From contig NW_026516255.1 in assembly GCF_025602895.1 (NCBI RefSeq), positions 247,429 to 311,428 of the forward strand: 64,000 nt of DNA. Direction: 5' to 3'. Position 1 is the stretch's first letter; every line of letters begins with the position of its first letter. Positions 34,032-45,788 of this stretch are shown in pieces. Under the pieces are notes generated by a model. It worked only from the letters and a program-made list of their open reading frames with translations. It did not search any database and was not told the DNA's origin. The stretch comes from Polychytrium aggregatum. Lineage: Eukaryota > Chytridiomycota > Chytridiomycetes > Polychytriales. The position numbers and the translations under genes are program-made.

Positions 34032-36095
34032 CTACAAGCGGATCAGAGGATTGCGCTCATCCTGGTAGTACTTGGCGATCAAAAAGGCAACATCCATGGA
34101 TTGCTCGTAGTTAAGCCTGCGTTGGACAGAGCAGATCGGTGGTCAATCAAAGCGAGGCGCAGATTGGCGCTGGAGTAGCACGGGGAAGCGGTGGCCAGAT
34201 GCACAACGTCGCCGAGGTGGCTTACCGAGGATCGCAGAAAGTCTGATAGTTGCGGGAGAGATCCTCTTCGGAAAGTTGCATCGATCCACCGAGGGCCTCG
34301 GTGACGCGATCGCCGGTGAGCTCAAAGTGCACACCGCCCAGCCTGGAATTGTTCTCCTTGTGCAGTCGGAAGGCATGGCCGAGCTCCTGGAGGGCGGAGA
34401 TCATTGGCACCGATGAGTTCCCGAATGTGTGCCTGGGTATATCATGTTCGAGTGGCAGTCAAGTCAGCGACGAAGGACTCACCGAGACAATGTGATCGAA
34501 ACGGCGAGTCTTGACGCCCTGAACGGTTTCGGTGTTGCCGTGCATGGGATCGCAGCACCAGACCACCTTGCCCCAGTGCGGGGTTTTCTGGACGGCTTGG
34601 ATGTGGCTGGGGAGATAGTCGGCGATCTTTTCATGGCCATAGCGGGTAATCAGAGTGATTTTTCCTGATACGGGAGGGGGCAGCGATGGGCATGTGAGAA
34701 GAGCGTGGACAAAGACTTGCACCGCCGGACCCTCCAGACCAGAGTAGCTCGGTCTGGGATGGACAGACTCAGGTATCTCGAGGGCGCTAGCCTACCAGCC
34801 TCGTAGGTGGGGTTGAGGGCATCCAGCAGGGCCACGAGTTCATCCGGTTGAAGCGAAGGACCGCACTTGATGCCGATGGGGTTCTCGATTCCTCTGAAGT
34901 ATTCGATATGACCGCCGTCAAGCTGGCGGGTGCGATCGCCGATCCACAAGAAGTGGGTGCCGAGATTGTAGTGCTTGCCGTCCTTGGCCTCTCGCGTGAG
35001 TCTGGATTCGTACTCGAGCAGCAGGCCTTCGTGGGACATGAACATGTCGACAGTGTTGAAGGACTGCACCGACGTGTTATCAGCACCCGTGACCTTCATG
35101 AACTCGATCGTATCGCTCAGGCGGTCGAGAATGTACTGGTACTCTTGGCGGACACGGGGGCAGACGACATGCTCCAGGTTCCAGTTGTCGAGGTTCCAGT
35201 TGTCAGGGTGATGGAGATCAGCAAAGCCGTTGGACAAGAGCGAGCGCACATAATTGACCGTGGCTGCGGAGTGGAAGTAGGCACCCAGGAGACGCTGGGG
35301 ATCGGGCTTGCGATCGGAAAGATCGATGCCGTTGACGTTGTCTCCACGGAAGGCGTGGTACTCGACGCCGTCAATGACCTCCATCGGCTTCGATCGGGGC
35401 TTTGCGTACTGTCCCGCCATGCGGGCGATGCGAACCACGGGCGTGCGCCCACCCCAAGTCAGGATGAGCGACATTTGCAAAAGGACCTTGAGTTTGTTCT
35501 CGATTGGGTCCTGGGAGTCAAGGAAGAGCCGGAGCACATGTAAGCCGAGAGCAACAGCCAGTGGGTGTGCGGGTCGGCATCGGAGGAGTGGGGTGGAGCA
35601 GGATCGAGGCGCGGCAGCTGCGAAACCAGCCAAATTGCTCGTTCCTGCCAACCGAGGGAGGCCAGACGGATGACAGCCATCGGCGATGTGGCTATTGGCG
35701 CTGGTGCTGGTGCTGGCGCACGAAGCGAAAGCGGCAGTACATACCTTGGCACAATAGTCGAACAACTCGGCGCAGTCGCCGCCCTGCAGCAGGAAGCTCT
35801 TGCCAGCAGCAACTTCCGCGAGCTGGTGCTTGAGCTTGGAGATCTGGAAGCGCGAGCAGTGAGACGAGTGGTGGAATGAGCACGAGTGGCCGAAGACAGA
35901 TATACGGATGCCAGCCGACTGCGCGATCACCCATAGGTGTCAAAGAAGGGAAGTGATCCGCACCTCCTCGGCGGCCACCAGCGGAGGGAGGCGACCCAGC
36001 TTCTGGAGGACCGAGTCAAGCTCGGGCTGGTTTTCGTAGATAACGTCCTGATGGACGTTCTTGGATCTCCAGGAATCAGTAGACCAGTCCGACAT
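34032..36095 (-). CDS. 3-deoxy-7-phosphoheptulonate (DAHP) synthase, class II
   Basis: This enzyme condenses phosphoenolpyruvate with erythrose 4-phosphate, the first step of the shikimate pathway to aromatic amino acids. It is the class II (AroA-II, plant-like) type rather than the ARO3/ARO4 type of yeast. The ATG at 36095 begins SDWSTDSWRSKNVHQDVIYE, as in plant and fungal class II enzymes. Further exons contain LLQGGDCAELFDYCAK (metal-ligand cysteine), RIARMAGQYAKPRSKPMEVI, YHAFRGDNVNGID, AYFHSAATVNYVRSLL, DMFMSHEGLLLEYESRLTRE, GTHFLWIGDRTRQLDGGHIE and NPIGIKCGPSL. C-terminal exons give ITLITRYGHEKIADYLPSHI, VVWCCDPMHGNTETVQGVKT, RLGGVHFELTGDRVTEALGG and the end MDVAFLIAKYYQDERNPLIR with L and TAG at 34032-34034. 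All conserved substrate and metal motifs are present, so it should be active. Several introns interrupt it. Confidence 0.93.
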
Positions 36096-36570
36096 GGCCA
36101 AGGATTGAATCGAGTAAAGAGCGAGAGGCGAGAGGGTGCGTCTTGGACGGCGGGAATACAGCGGCTTTTGAGCGATCCTGGGTGCCTGGCCGGCGTTGTA
36201 GTAGAGGAGGGCCTGTCGGGCGGCTGGGTGGTTGGGATGGGGGAAGGCGGGGCAACGGAGCGCGGAGCAGTGCAAGCCAAAGGGGGCTTTTTCTTGCGGG
36301 CGGATGGGATGGCTGCGCAGCTTGTCATCAGACTCGCACGACAAAAAATTTGGGTGAGTGGGTGCAGCAGGACGGCGCCATGCCTGGGTTTGAGCGCATG
36401 ATTGCAGATAGCAGCGGCAACGCAGTCCACAGGGACAGGCAGGCGCACGACCGCAACGCCCACCACAAACACCATCACGGCAGCATCGTCCACCAGACAC
36501 GCCTCGCAATGGACAAGACTGCCACTCACAGCTCCAGATGCAAAAAGTGTCTGTATTCTCGAAAACACGC
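36096..36570. other. Intergenic: DAHP synthase promoter and P0 3' flank
   Basis: These 475 bases lie between the DAHP synthase start and the ribosomal P0 stop, both on the minus strand. No coding signal is recognised. Confidence 0.5.
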
Positions 36571-37772
36571 TTAGTCGAAGAGACCGAAGCCCATGTCATC
36601 GTCCTCCTCCTCCTCGGGCTCCTCAGCCTTGGCAGGGGCAGCAGCGGCAGCAGCAGCAGCGGGGGCAGCAGCCTCGGCGGGGGCAGCGGCAGCAGCAAGG
36701 GCGGCGAACTTGCTGGGGTCAGCAAGGATCTCCTTGATCTGTTGAGGAGCGACAGACGCAAGCATGCGCCAGAAGAGCAAGGTCAGAATCAATGCATCGT
36801 GTGCTCAGCAGTGCATGGAGCGCGCGCCAGGGTGCAGGCTCATCATCTCATGTAAAAATTAGAGTGTATGATTTTGGAAATCGCCATGGTTGGGTCCGAA
36901 CAGTGTCTAATCATCGGTGATGTGTCCCGCACTCTCCCCATATCCTCCACCTCGTGCAACTCGACCAGACGACACCTTACCTTGTCAGCAGCCTCGAGCT
37001 GGACCTCGGAAGCGAGGGCAACGGCAATAAGGTTCTTGTAGCCGTTGACGAGGATGTGGGGGACGGCAGCAACGGTGGGGAAGCCGATGGCGAGGGAGAG
37101 CGAGGCAATGGTGGCGATACCAGTGACCAGGTTCTTGATGAGGGACTCCTCCTCAACGTCAAGGAGAGAGGCGCTGAAGACGGCGCCATCGGAGAAGACG
37201 TTGACGACGGAGAGACCGTAGGTGAAGGGAGAGATGTTGAGCATGTTGAGGAGGGTAGCCTCGGAGGGACCGACACGGCTGCCGGCCTTGACGAGGTGGA
37301 CATCGTTGACGATTTCGATGGTACCACGGGCAATCTTGGTGGGGATACCGAGAGCCTGGAAGAACGAGGTCTTGCCGGGTTCCATGCCGGTGTTGCCGGC
37401 GGGGACGTGGACATCGACGGGAGCGAGGGCACCGGCCTTGGCAGGGGCACGGACTCGGTTGGCGAGGATCTTCTCGCGGGTTTCCTTCAGGTCGCCCTTG
37501 GTGAAGACGAAGCCGACGTTGCCAACGACCTCCTTGAGGAGGTGCTCGTAGCTGGGGTTCTCGACAACCTTCTTGCGAAGAGCACAGCGGACCATGGTGT
37601 TCTTGCCCATGAGAATGACAGCACTGCCGCGCAGAGACTGGCGGATCTGGTGCATCTGGTTGGAGCCGACATTGTCGACGTTGACAATGAAGATGGAGGG
37701 GTACTCCTCGAGAAGCTGCTCAAGCTTTTGGAAGTAGGCTTCCTTCTTGGCGCGAGCGTCTCCCTTTGACAT
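36571..37772 (-). CDS. RPLP0: 60S acidic ribosomal protein P0 (uL10)
   Basis: P0 forms the base of the ribosomal stalk: it binds 28S rRNA at the GTPase centre and carries the P1/P2 dimers that recruit elongation factors. Exon 1 (37772-36981) starts [20 protein letters not shown] and includes [58 protein letters not shown] and [27 protein letters not shown]...ACAG intron leads to exon 2 (36738-36571), which encodes [20 protein letters not shown], an alanine-rich hinge and the invariant stalk terminus [14 protein letters not shown]. The total is 319 residues, against 317 in human. Codon use is strongly C-ending, as expected for a highly expressed gene. The ATG at 37772 is unambiguous. Confidence 0.98.
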
Positions 37773-38629
37773 CTTTCTGTACGTGTTCAAGGGGTGTGAG
37801 AATTTAAAGACCTCTGTTGGGGTGCAAAATGTCGTTGGGTGAGTATGATCGTGGGGACGGCTGTTGCACTGTGCCGCCTTGGATCCAATCGACCCATTCC
37901 GTGGTTGCCACGAGTCTGCTGCTGTCGCCGTTGTCATTATCATTATCATGCTTATCATCCGCTGCGTCCCCGCGTGCGTGGCTGTCATGATCAAATGTTG
38001 CGCTGTTCCAATCGAGGAAGCCAGTCGCGAGGCCGTGCGGGTCTCGGATTTGACCAGTCCGGCCCAGTCCGGTCCAGTCCAGTCCAGTCCATCACTTGGA
38101 TTACGTTGGGCGAAGCTCTCCGTTGGCACGTTGCCCAAGTCTTCACTTTATGGCCGATCGACGACAGCAGCAGACAACAGGACACAAACACACACACACA
38201 CAACCAGTGCATGAACAGATGGGTGGATGGATGGATGGATGGATGGATGGGTGGATGGATGGATGCATGGATGGATGGATGGATGTTGGTGGCCACCATC
38301 GTCCGCGCCTCGTATGCCGCATCGTCAGAGCTTCCCGATACCCACCGGCTGAAAATTCTGTGGGAAGGACCAAGCATGTCTGCCGCCCACGAAGGCTATT
38401 TGTACGCCAGCCCACCTGCCTCTCACGTGACTCAACCACAGCCCTCCCGGTTGGCGGCACAGTTGTGCTGCCGATGCTTGAAACCGGGACGAGCGCGGGC
38501 AAGTCACGAGCCAATCACATGTCTCCCCTCTCGCTGTTCTCGCTGTTCTCGCCGAGATGCGACTTGGTTCAAGGCCAGATCGACCAGACCCCAGATCGAC
38601 GCACCCATCGACCGCACCCATTGCCAGCA
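37773..38629. promoter_or_regulatory. Divergent promoter region P0 / HIR1 with three simple repeats
   Basis: About 860 bases lie between the P0 start on the minus strand and the HIR1 start on the plus strand. The region holds a (CCAGT)n tract (about 38050-38093), a short (CA)n run (38187-38200) and a (GGAT)n tract (38219-38285). No coding sequence is supported. Confidence 0.55.
38219..38285 (+). repeat. (GGAT)n tetranucleotide microsatellite
   Basis: About 16 units of GGAT/GGGT, slightly imperfect (one GCAT), in the shared upstream region of P0 and HIR1. Confidence 0.92.
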
Positions 38630-41600
38630 ATGCTGATTCTGAATCCGTCGTGGGTCGGCCATCAAGAGGCGAGCGAGAGTGCCTATGACCGGAATCCGCT
38701 CCGGCGGCTGCCTATCTACTCGATACACGCCCATCCTCGTTTGCCAAAGTTCGCCACAGGATCCCAGGGTATCCAAGCTCGATGCAGACCATGGCCCGCC
38801 CATATCTTGCACAAAACCGACGATCGGCAGAACGCAGCCCAAATGCACCGCCTTCTAACAACTGCTACGCTTGGCATGGCATCGGTCGCGCTGTCACCAC
38901 GTCGGACATTGTCGGATCGTATGGATGGCGATGTCGGTGCAAACGGTCCATCCAGATGCCAAAGTCAAGATCTGGGATCTTGCTCCCGTCCTGGATGCCA
39001 ACAACGAACGCAATCAGCGCGCCCGACTTCCACTGTCGACGCTCTGCTGCCACAGCGGTCAGTGGTCGCCGGCAACGCTCGGATTGTTTTGGATGCTGCA
39101 CCATGCTGGATACCCTGCTATGCATACCCCAACGTGCATACTGACATGCATACCCTGACATGCGTACCCAGGCCCGGTAATGTGCGTTCGGTGGTCCAAC
39201 AACGATGGAAAATATCTCGCCTCTGGCTCGGACGATAGAAGCATTGTCATTTGGGCCTACAGTGGGTACGACGCTGTCGGTGTGCTCGTTTCCAGGCAGC
39301 ACCACGGGCCGACAGATCGGACTTCTTCGTTGTTGGTTGGTTGCTGACTGCTGGGTACTCATGTCAGCCAGTCGAGCCATGCTCCAGGAGCATTAACGTC
39401 GAACCTCGGCGAAGCGGCGAGCTCAGAGATCTGGAAGCCATATCGTGTTCTTCGACAAGGCATATCCAGCGGTATGGATGCCGCTCTTTGATGCCTGTCG
39501 CCATCCACATCGATCTCTTCAATTAACCGTTGACAGCACCCCAGATGTCATCGATCTTGGCTGGTCGCCAGACAATCGATATCTTGCATCGTGTGGACTC
39601 GAGGGCGCTGTCCATATTTGGAGCACCGACACATTTGGTAACGCCAGTCGACACATCAGCTTCATGCATTCCGACAAGATTCGCCCGGACGACCTGGACT
39701 CTGGCATGTCGCTCACGCTGTCTCTGTTTGTCATGCCGGAAACAGGCTACCTCAAGAGAGTTGAAGCCCACAACGGTTTTGTGAAGGGGCTAACTTGGGA
39801 CCCTGTTGGCAACTATCTGGCCACCCAGGTTCGTGCTTGGTCATGCCATTTTCACCAAGCCACAAGGACCTCGTTTCTGATGTGGAGGGGGGGGCGAGTG
39901 ACGATTTATGACCGAAGGTGCAGTGGGTCTGGTTTCGCTGGAACCTCTGGGCTGCTCAGGTCAGAAATGGTACTTGGTGGATTTGCACCGATGGGTCATA
40001 GAGTTGGGGTTTGGCCCACCGGCCACATTGCCGTCGGCGCAACAAACCTTTGATATCGATGGGCTTTTAGTGACCCGCATTCCATCCGAGGCACGTCGAT
40101 TAGCATCTTAATCGGTCACTTCGCCTCACTAGTCCGACGACAAAACCCTCAAGATATGGAAAACCTCGGATTGGACTTTGGAAAAGGAGATATCCGAGCC
40201 TTATCGGCAGGCTGCAGCAAATACATTTTACCGGCGTCTCAGGTGAGTGGCACCGCCCAACGGCTTTGAGTCTGGAAAGTGCGCCGATATCACACACAGC
40301 CAGTTCGAGCCCTGTCGCGCCGTTTGGGAAGGGCGGATTCCATGCTACTAGACCGTAAGCGCTTGTGGCATACTCGTACCCCTGCAAGCATCATGGACGC
40401 TGACAGCATATCTGCCTATCTCCTATCCATGCACAGCTGGTCCCCAGACGGTGCTTTCATCATCACCGCCGGCGGGGAGAGCGGAGGCGTTCCGGTTGCC
40501 CCAGTCATTCTGCGGGAAGATTGGAGGAACTCGGACATCAAACTGATCGGTCATGGTGCCCCTATCGAAGTTGCAGTGAGTTGCTCCACCGGTTTACACC
40601 ATCTCGCGTTGGGCTTGCTCCTGCCCGAGGGTTGTACCGAACTCGCTTATGCCCGCTTGTTGCCCCTGTTTGCTCACTGCTTGGTCCATATGACGGCATG
40701 GTTCATCACAGGCATTCAATCCCTTGGTCTTTGAGTCCGTCGCCGAGTCCAGCAACCAAGGGGATAAACCCGAGCAAAAGTTCCCGTGCATCTGCGCCCT
40801 TGGCAGCCAAGACAGCGGCATCTCAATCTGGTGGTCCCTGCACGGCAGCGCCATCTCTGTCTTTCAAAATGTGTTCCAGCACAGCGTTATAGACCTCACT
40901 TGGTAGGCGACATTGCACCCGCATCTTTTCTTGAGACCGCATACTGTCATACGACACTGAGAGCACCAACAATATGTCCCTCGACAGGAGCTACGATGGA
41001 TACACGCTGCTCGCATCGTCCTACGATGGGACCGTTGCCGCTCTGACCTTTTCCAAAGAAGAGCTGGGCCGATCGCTCTCGGTCGAGGAGAAGGTAAACA
41101 ACAGCTGCATACCGACCGAGTTCGCCGACTGAGTCCGCCCGGTGCGGTGGCGGGAGCTGACATGGAATTCGTTTTACCTAGTCCGAGTTGCTCTCCAAGT
41201 ATGGGTTTGGTCAAAGAAGCGGCGTTATTGTCGAGTCTGAGATGCAACTGGAGAGAGAGGAGGCAGCCTCCTCCCTTTCACGACCCGTTTCAGACACTGT
41301 GCCAGAACAAGTCATCCCTGCTCTGGCGATAGCACCTCAAGTGCCTGTCGGACAGCAAAATGCGAGGGTTGTCGAAGCGCCCACTCCGATTTCAGGAGCC
41401 GACACAACCAGCATTTCAACCATACTCTCTCAACAAACGGTCACCACAGTTCGTGGGAAGCGTCGCATCACGCCGGTATCTCTCTCGAGGTAGACTATCC
41501 ACTCTATGAATATAGGGGGTACTTACAGGCATCGTCGATACGCTTATTAACACGATCGCCACAACTTCTCTGTCCAGTCACGCTCCAATCAGCACCGAGG

Positions 41601-43763
41601 TTTGCACGTTGCTCGCTATGTACATGTGTCTGTGCCTTTGTTCTATCCTTGGTGACTGTCCAACTGAGCGACAGAAAAGGGACTAAAGGCTCAGGGCTTG
41701 CTAACCCTGGCACGGATGATTCATATGCAAGTAGCACAATCAAGAGCCTATGATCAGAGCTTTAACGCGATCGGCCTAATTTGCTCAGATTTCGAACGCT
41801 GGAACACCTGCTGTAGCAAAGCGCCGGTCGGCTGAGGACGGTGGAGGCGAAAAGCGAGTCGCTCTCGGCGGCGAGGTACGAACACAAGGCTGTGCAATAT
41901 GTGATCGTCCGCGCTGTGCCTTTCGAGGTGGACCAAAGGATATGCTTTCTGTCAACGCTCATGCGAAAATTGGCTCCAGGAACCGAGCCTCCGATGCACA
42001 TATATCCTACCAACCATCTCTGTCCGTGAGCCACCAGCAATCTTGGCGGTCCCTGCTCCCCGAGAGCGATTGAAGGTTCTCGTCGACATTAGCAAGCCTT
42101 CACAGACTTTGCCGGATCGGATCACGGTTCAGTGCAAGAATGACGTTTCTGGAGGTATGTCTGACTGATCCTTGCACAAAAGGGGCCAAGACCCTTGGCA
42201 CCCGATCGGTTTCTCACGATGTGGAATCACAGCCTCTCTCTCGGTGGGCAAGAATGACACGGTCTTATGGAACGATCATGTACCCGCAAGCGTCCTGCAT
42301 ATCGTCGGCAGCTATTGTCATATAGCAGCGGGCTGCAGCGACGGCAGCGTCGTTTGTTATTCGCTCTCCGGACGAAGGTAAGATTGCTGGGCCTAATTTG
42401 GATTGATGTCAAGGATTCCCGGCGATGGGTGCTTTCCTGTGAAAATGCCTTTCATGGCTTGATGCCCAACAACTGTATCTCCGTTTTTTTCTGGTAGACT
42501 TTTGCCGCGACTCATGCTCGGCTCGCCTTCCGTATTTATGAGTGCCAGCGGACCGTATCTGATGGTGCTGACAGCGGAAGGACATGTCAGTGTGTGGTAA
42601 GTCGGCCCGCGGATCCACGCTGTGGCAGTCAGAGATCGAGAGGAGCCCTTGCGCGACCTCGGTAGGATGTGCGGCATTTATTCATTGAAGAACTGTATGA
42701 CTATCCGGCCCAAGGAATCTCTCGACTCTGGACTGCGTGGTGTCCAAAGAGTCCATGATTCACTTGATATCCAGCCGAGGCAGCGAAGTCGCGAGGGTAT
42801 CTGGCGGCTCGACCAGCGACATATCGCGTGTTGCCGTCATGAACAACGGAAACCCCAAAATCGTGCTCTCGAACGGGCTGCAGTATGTGTTTTGTTCAAG
42901 GATGCGAGTGTGGATGCATGTTCGTCTTCCAAAGGAAGGGCACGAATCAGCTAGCCGCAAGAAGCTGTCAGAAATCGAGGTAAGGCAGCCCGCTTTGTTG
43001 TTCGAGAACCGGCATTGACAAGGGATTCAATGGCCACGAGCGCTCAGGTTTGATACGGCCCTTCACTAACGCCAATCGACCAAAGGAATACCTCTCGACG
43101 CTTGAGATGCTCGGGCGGGATCGCGATTACGATACCTGGATCAAGGCTTACGCCCATGCAATTGTGGATGAAAGCGTGGCGATCAAAGCTGCGGAACTGT
43201 GTCGCCGCCTGATTCATGAGTAAGCATTTTAACATGTCGGTGGAGGCTTGATTGGAGCCGAGATTGGAGTAGCGGGTGCGCTTACCAAATATGGGTTTTG
43301 TCCCTCAGAACACATTCACCCAGCCCTCATCCGCCAGGAGTCCAAACAGCCGGATATCACGGAGACCAGCGGGTATGTTGATGTGAATCACGGCAGCGCC
43401 GCTTTATCTGCCCTCATAGAGAATACAGAGCTGATTCGTGCACACTAATTGCAGGCCGAGGAGCGCAAGGCGCTGCTGCGAGAAGTCCTCCTGATCCTGG
43501 GTATGCTGCTTGAATCCTTGGATTGCTGAATGATTGGATCAATGGCTGTTGTTGCGCCAAGAATGGGCATGCGTGTTTACTGTTGGCCAGCATCCCACAT
43601 GCCCATCGTTTGGGCCGGCTGATTACCAAGGAGATCTTGCACAAGTTTGACTGTGAGCTCATACATGCATTCGCCCAAGCTCTTCTCACTCATCCTCGAT
43701 CCCATCACAGGCCAAAACCGCAAGTTCCAGCAAGTCCTGGACGAGTTTTCATCCCGCGTCTAG
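38630..43763 (+). CDS. HIR1: Histone H3.3/H4 chaperone HIR1 / HIRA
   Basis: HIRA-family proteins deposit H3-H4 independently of replication and repress histone genes. The ATG at 38630 gives [11 protein letters not shown], which splices to [20 protein letters not shown] and onward into a seven-bladed WD propeller. Blades include [96 protein letters not shown] and [20 protein letters not shown]. After it comes the B motif [11 protein letters not shown] (near 41451-41490), which in HIRA binds ASF1. The C-terminal Hira domain contains [20 protein letters not shown]-like and [20 protein letters not shown] strands, then [34 protein letters not shown] and [11 protein letters not shown]. It ends with [16 protein letters not shown] and TAG at 43761-43763. 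There are many short exons; the overall order fits the family from end to end. Confidence 0.92.
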
Positions 43764-45788
43764 GATGATCCCTGGTCTCGAGCGGTCGGTGGCATGGTCC
43801 ACTAAATGAGAACATGTTCGAGCCTGGGATCTGTTCCGTTGGTGCCAAGATACGGCGTCCGCAAAATGAAACGAGGCCCCTCCGCATGTGTCATTTATAA
43901 AAACCACCCATGCCGTGGAGGCAAGGCTGAGACACTCGCCAAACAACTCGTTCATCCTGGCCACGTTGATGTTGATAATCCACACCATGTATTGAACTGC
44001 CCGAGGACCGAATACACGCACTACAGTCAGCCCAGAAAGAAACGGGACAGTCACTTTCTGCTGATCCATAGGCTCAAGTGAGCAAGTCGTGTGACTGTCA
44101 CCCATCCTGGCTGGCAATCTCTTTGTGTGGTGCATCCACTCGACCCTCTGGACAATTCCATGGTGTATCGATATCGAGATACTCGGCTTTCTCGAGTCGC
44201 TTGGCTTCCCGGCACTGTGAGCACATATGGAGATCGAGTTGCTTGAATCGCCGTCGTCGGGTCAGGCTGAAGTACAGCTGTTTGTCCAGCATGTCTCCAT
44301 CGAACACATGGCGAATGTATAGCAGGAATTTCACGTGATGTTCATGTTGGCGGGCCGCTCGGCGCCCTCAAGCGGGAAGCAGAGCTTCCTTGGACGCCGA
44401 GACGCTTCGGCGGCATAGTGTATTCGCTTGTATTGGTGGATGCGTGCGGCAATCTCGCTCGTCCTCGGACCAGACTACCAAATTTGAAGCTATCGGAACT
44501 CTGCCCCCTACTCAATGACGCGCAATCCCCGCTTCGGATCGCATCCAGCCATCGTGCGGTCCGACCAAAAGTCCATCAAGCGAACGGGTATGTCGAGAGC
44601 CTTCTGAGTTCATGCCCTGCAGTTCCATTGGGGGTGGAAGGGGCACCAGAGCAAGTATTCTTTCGTCGCTATTATCTGCCGCGGTGTCGTTGGTTTCGTT
44701 GTGGCAGCGTTGGTATCGTTCCAACACCGTGTTGGTTGGGTGCCCATGCGATGCTTCTTGCCAGTGTAGGAACTGGGGAGGAGGAGGAGGAGGTACAGTG
44801 GCTGGATTTGCGTGCTGCTGATGCAGTGCGAGGCGTTTGGGTACCCTCGATTATTCCACAGCGTCCATATCGGAGCTCCCATGCGAGAGCCTGGGCGCTG
44901 TTCAGTTTGCAATTCGGCTCATTGGTCTAAAGGAAATCGCGCATAACAAGCTCGTTCAAGAAATGCAGCTCCGGGTGAGCGATCCATATGTTTTCCAGGC
45001 ATCTGCAGCGTTGTTATTATTACTTGGCAACGCGCGACTGCAAAATGTCGCTGTGCCCATTCTGCCTTCATGAGCGCATTCGCATGACAGATAAATGCTT
45101 CACGCATTGCATATGCATGCAAATGCTACGCACCCGACAATCCACCAAACTTTTGGGCAACAAATCATTGCTCCCTCCTCGACGCTTCTATCGCGCTAAC
45201 TATATCGGAACTTGAATCGGTTTACCACCGAGTAGGGCTACAGCAACGAGCTTATACTGGCGGTCCTGCAGCTCCTCATGATCCAGGGCTGTTTGATATG
45301 CAGCTATGACGCTTATCAAGGCGAATGGATGATGAAGCTTTCGGATCCTGTGCGCTTTCATCCGTATCGATCTCTCGAGGGTATCAAGATGGGGGCACGG
45401 CGGAGCCCGGATGCATCACGATCGGGGCAGATTTGAACACCGGCGAGCCTGTCATGGTGTCCCTTTCTCAGCAAAACGCAGGCGATCAATATACAATCTC
45501 TCAAGAGGAATGGGAAATCCAAATACCATGGCGGAGGTGTGACCAGCGAGCGGTGTCCATCAAGGAGGGTTCCATTGGGACGTACCATGTCCTGTCTTGG
45601 CGGATGCGCCACGCCGCGCCAAGGCCGCCTCCGTCCTTCAAATCCCCGAGCCGGCCCTGCCTCCCGCCTTCGTCCCCGCCTGCAGTATCCTCTGGACCCT
45701 GTCGGTACCCTGACATCGACTCTCCATCCGTCCGCGCCGGTCCTAAACGAACGCTAAATATCAACACCGGGTGTGTCTCGATCTCGCC
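43764..45788 (+). other. Unresolved locus, probably at least one multi-exon gene
   Basis: I could not assign this 2 kb with confidence. On the plus strand there are exon-like pieces with good codon use and splice signals. IGLKEIAHNKLVQEMQLR is followed by GTGAGC near 44974. NELILAVLQLLMIQGCLICS, continuing DAYQGEWMMKLSDPVRFHPY, lies at about 45233-45390. TISQEEWEIQIPW is near 45500. The middle piece looks like a small helix-turn-helix type fold, but I do not recognise the family. On the minus strand the stretch 44334-44098 is open and has a C..C...W.C pattern (LHMCSQCREAKRLEK, then DIDTPWNCPEG) resembling a CW-type zinc finger. Both strands cannot easily be coding at once, so orientation and gene number remain open. 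Confidence 0.35.

Noticed and set aside
36954-37769. 271-residue acidic plus-strand frame
   Set aside because: It is antisense to ribosomal P0. The strong codon bias of a ribosomal gene leaves the reverse frame open.
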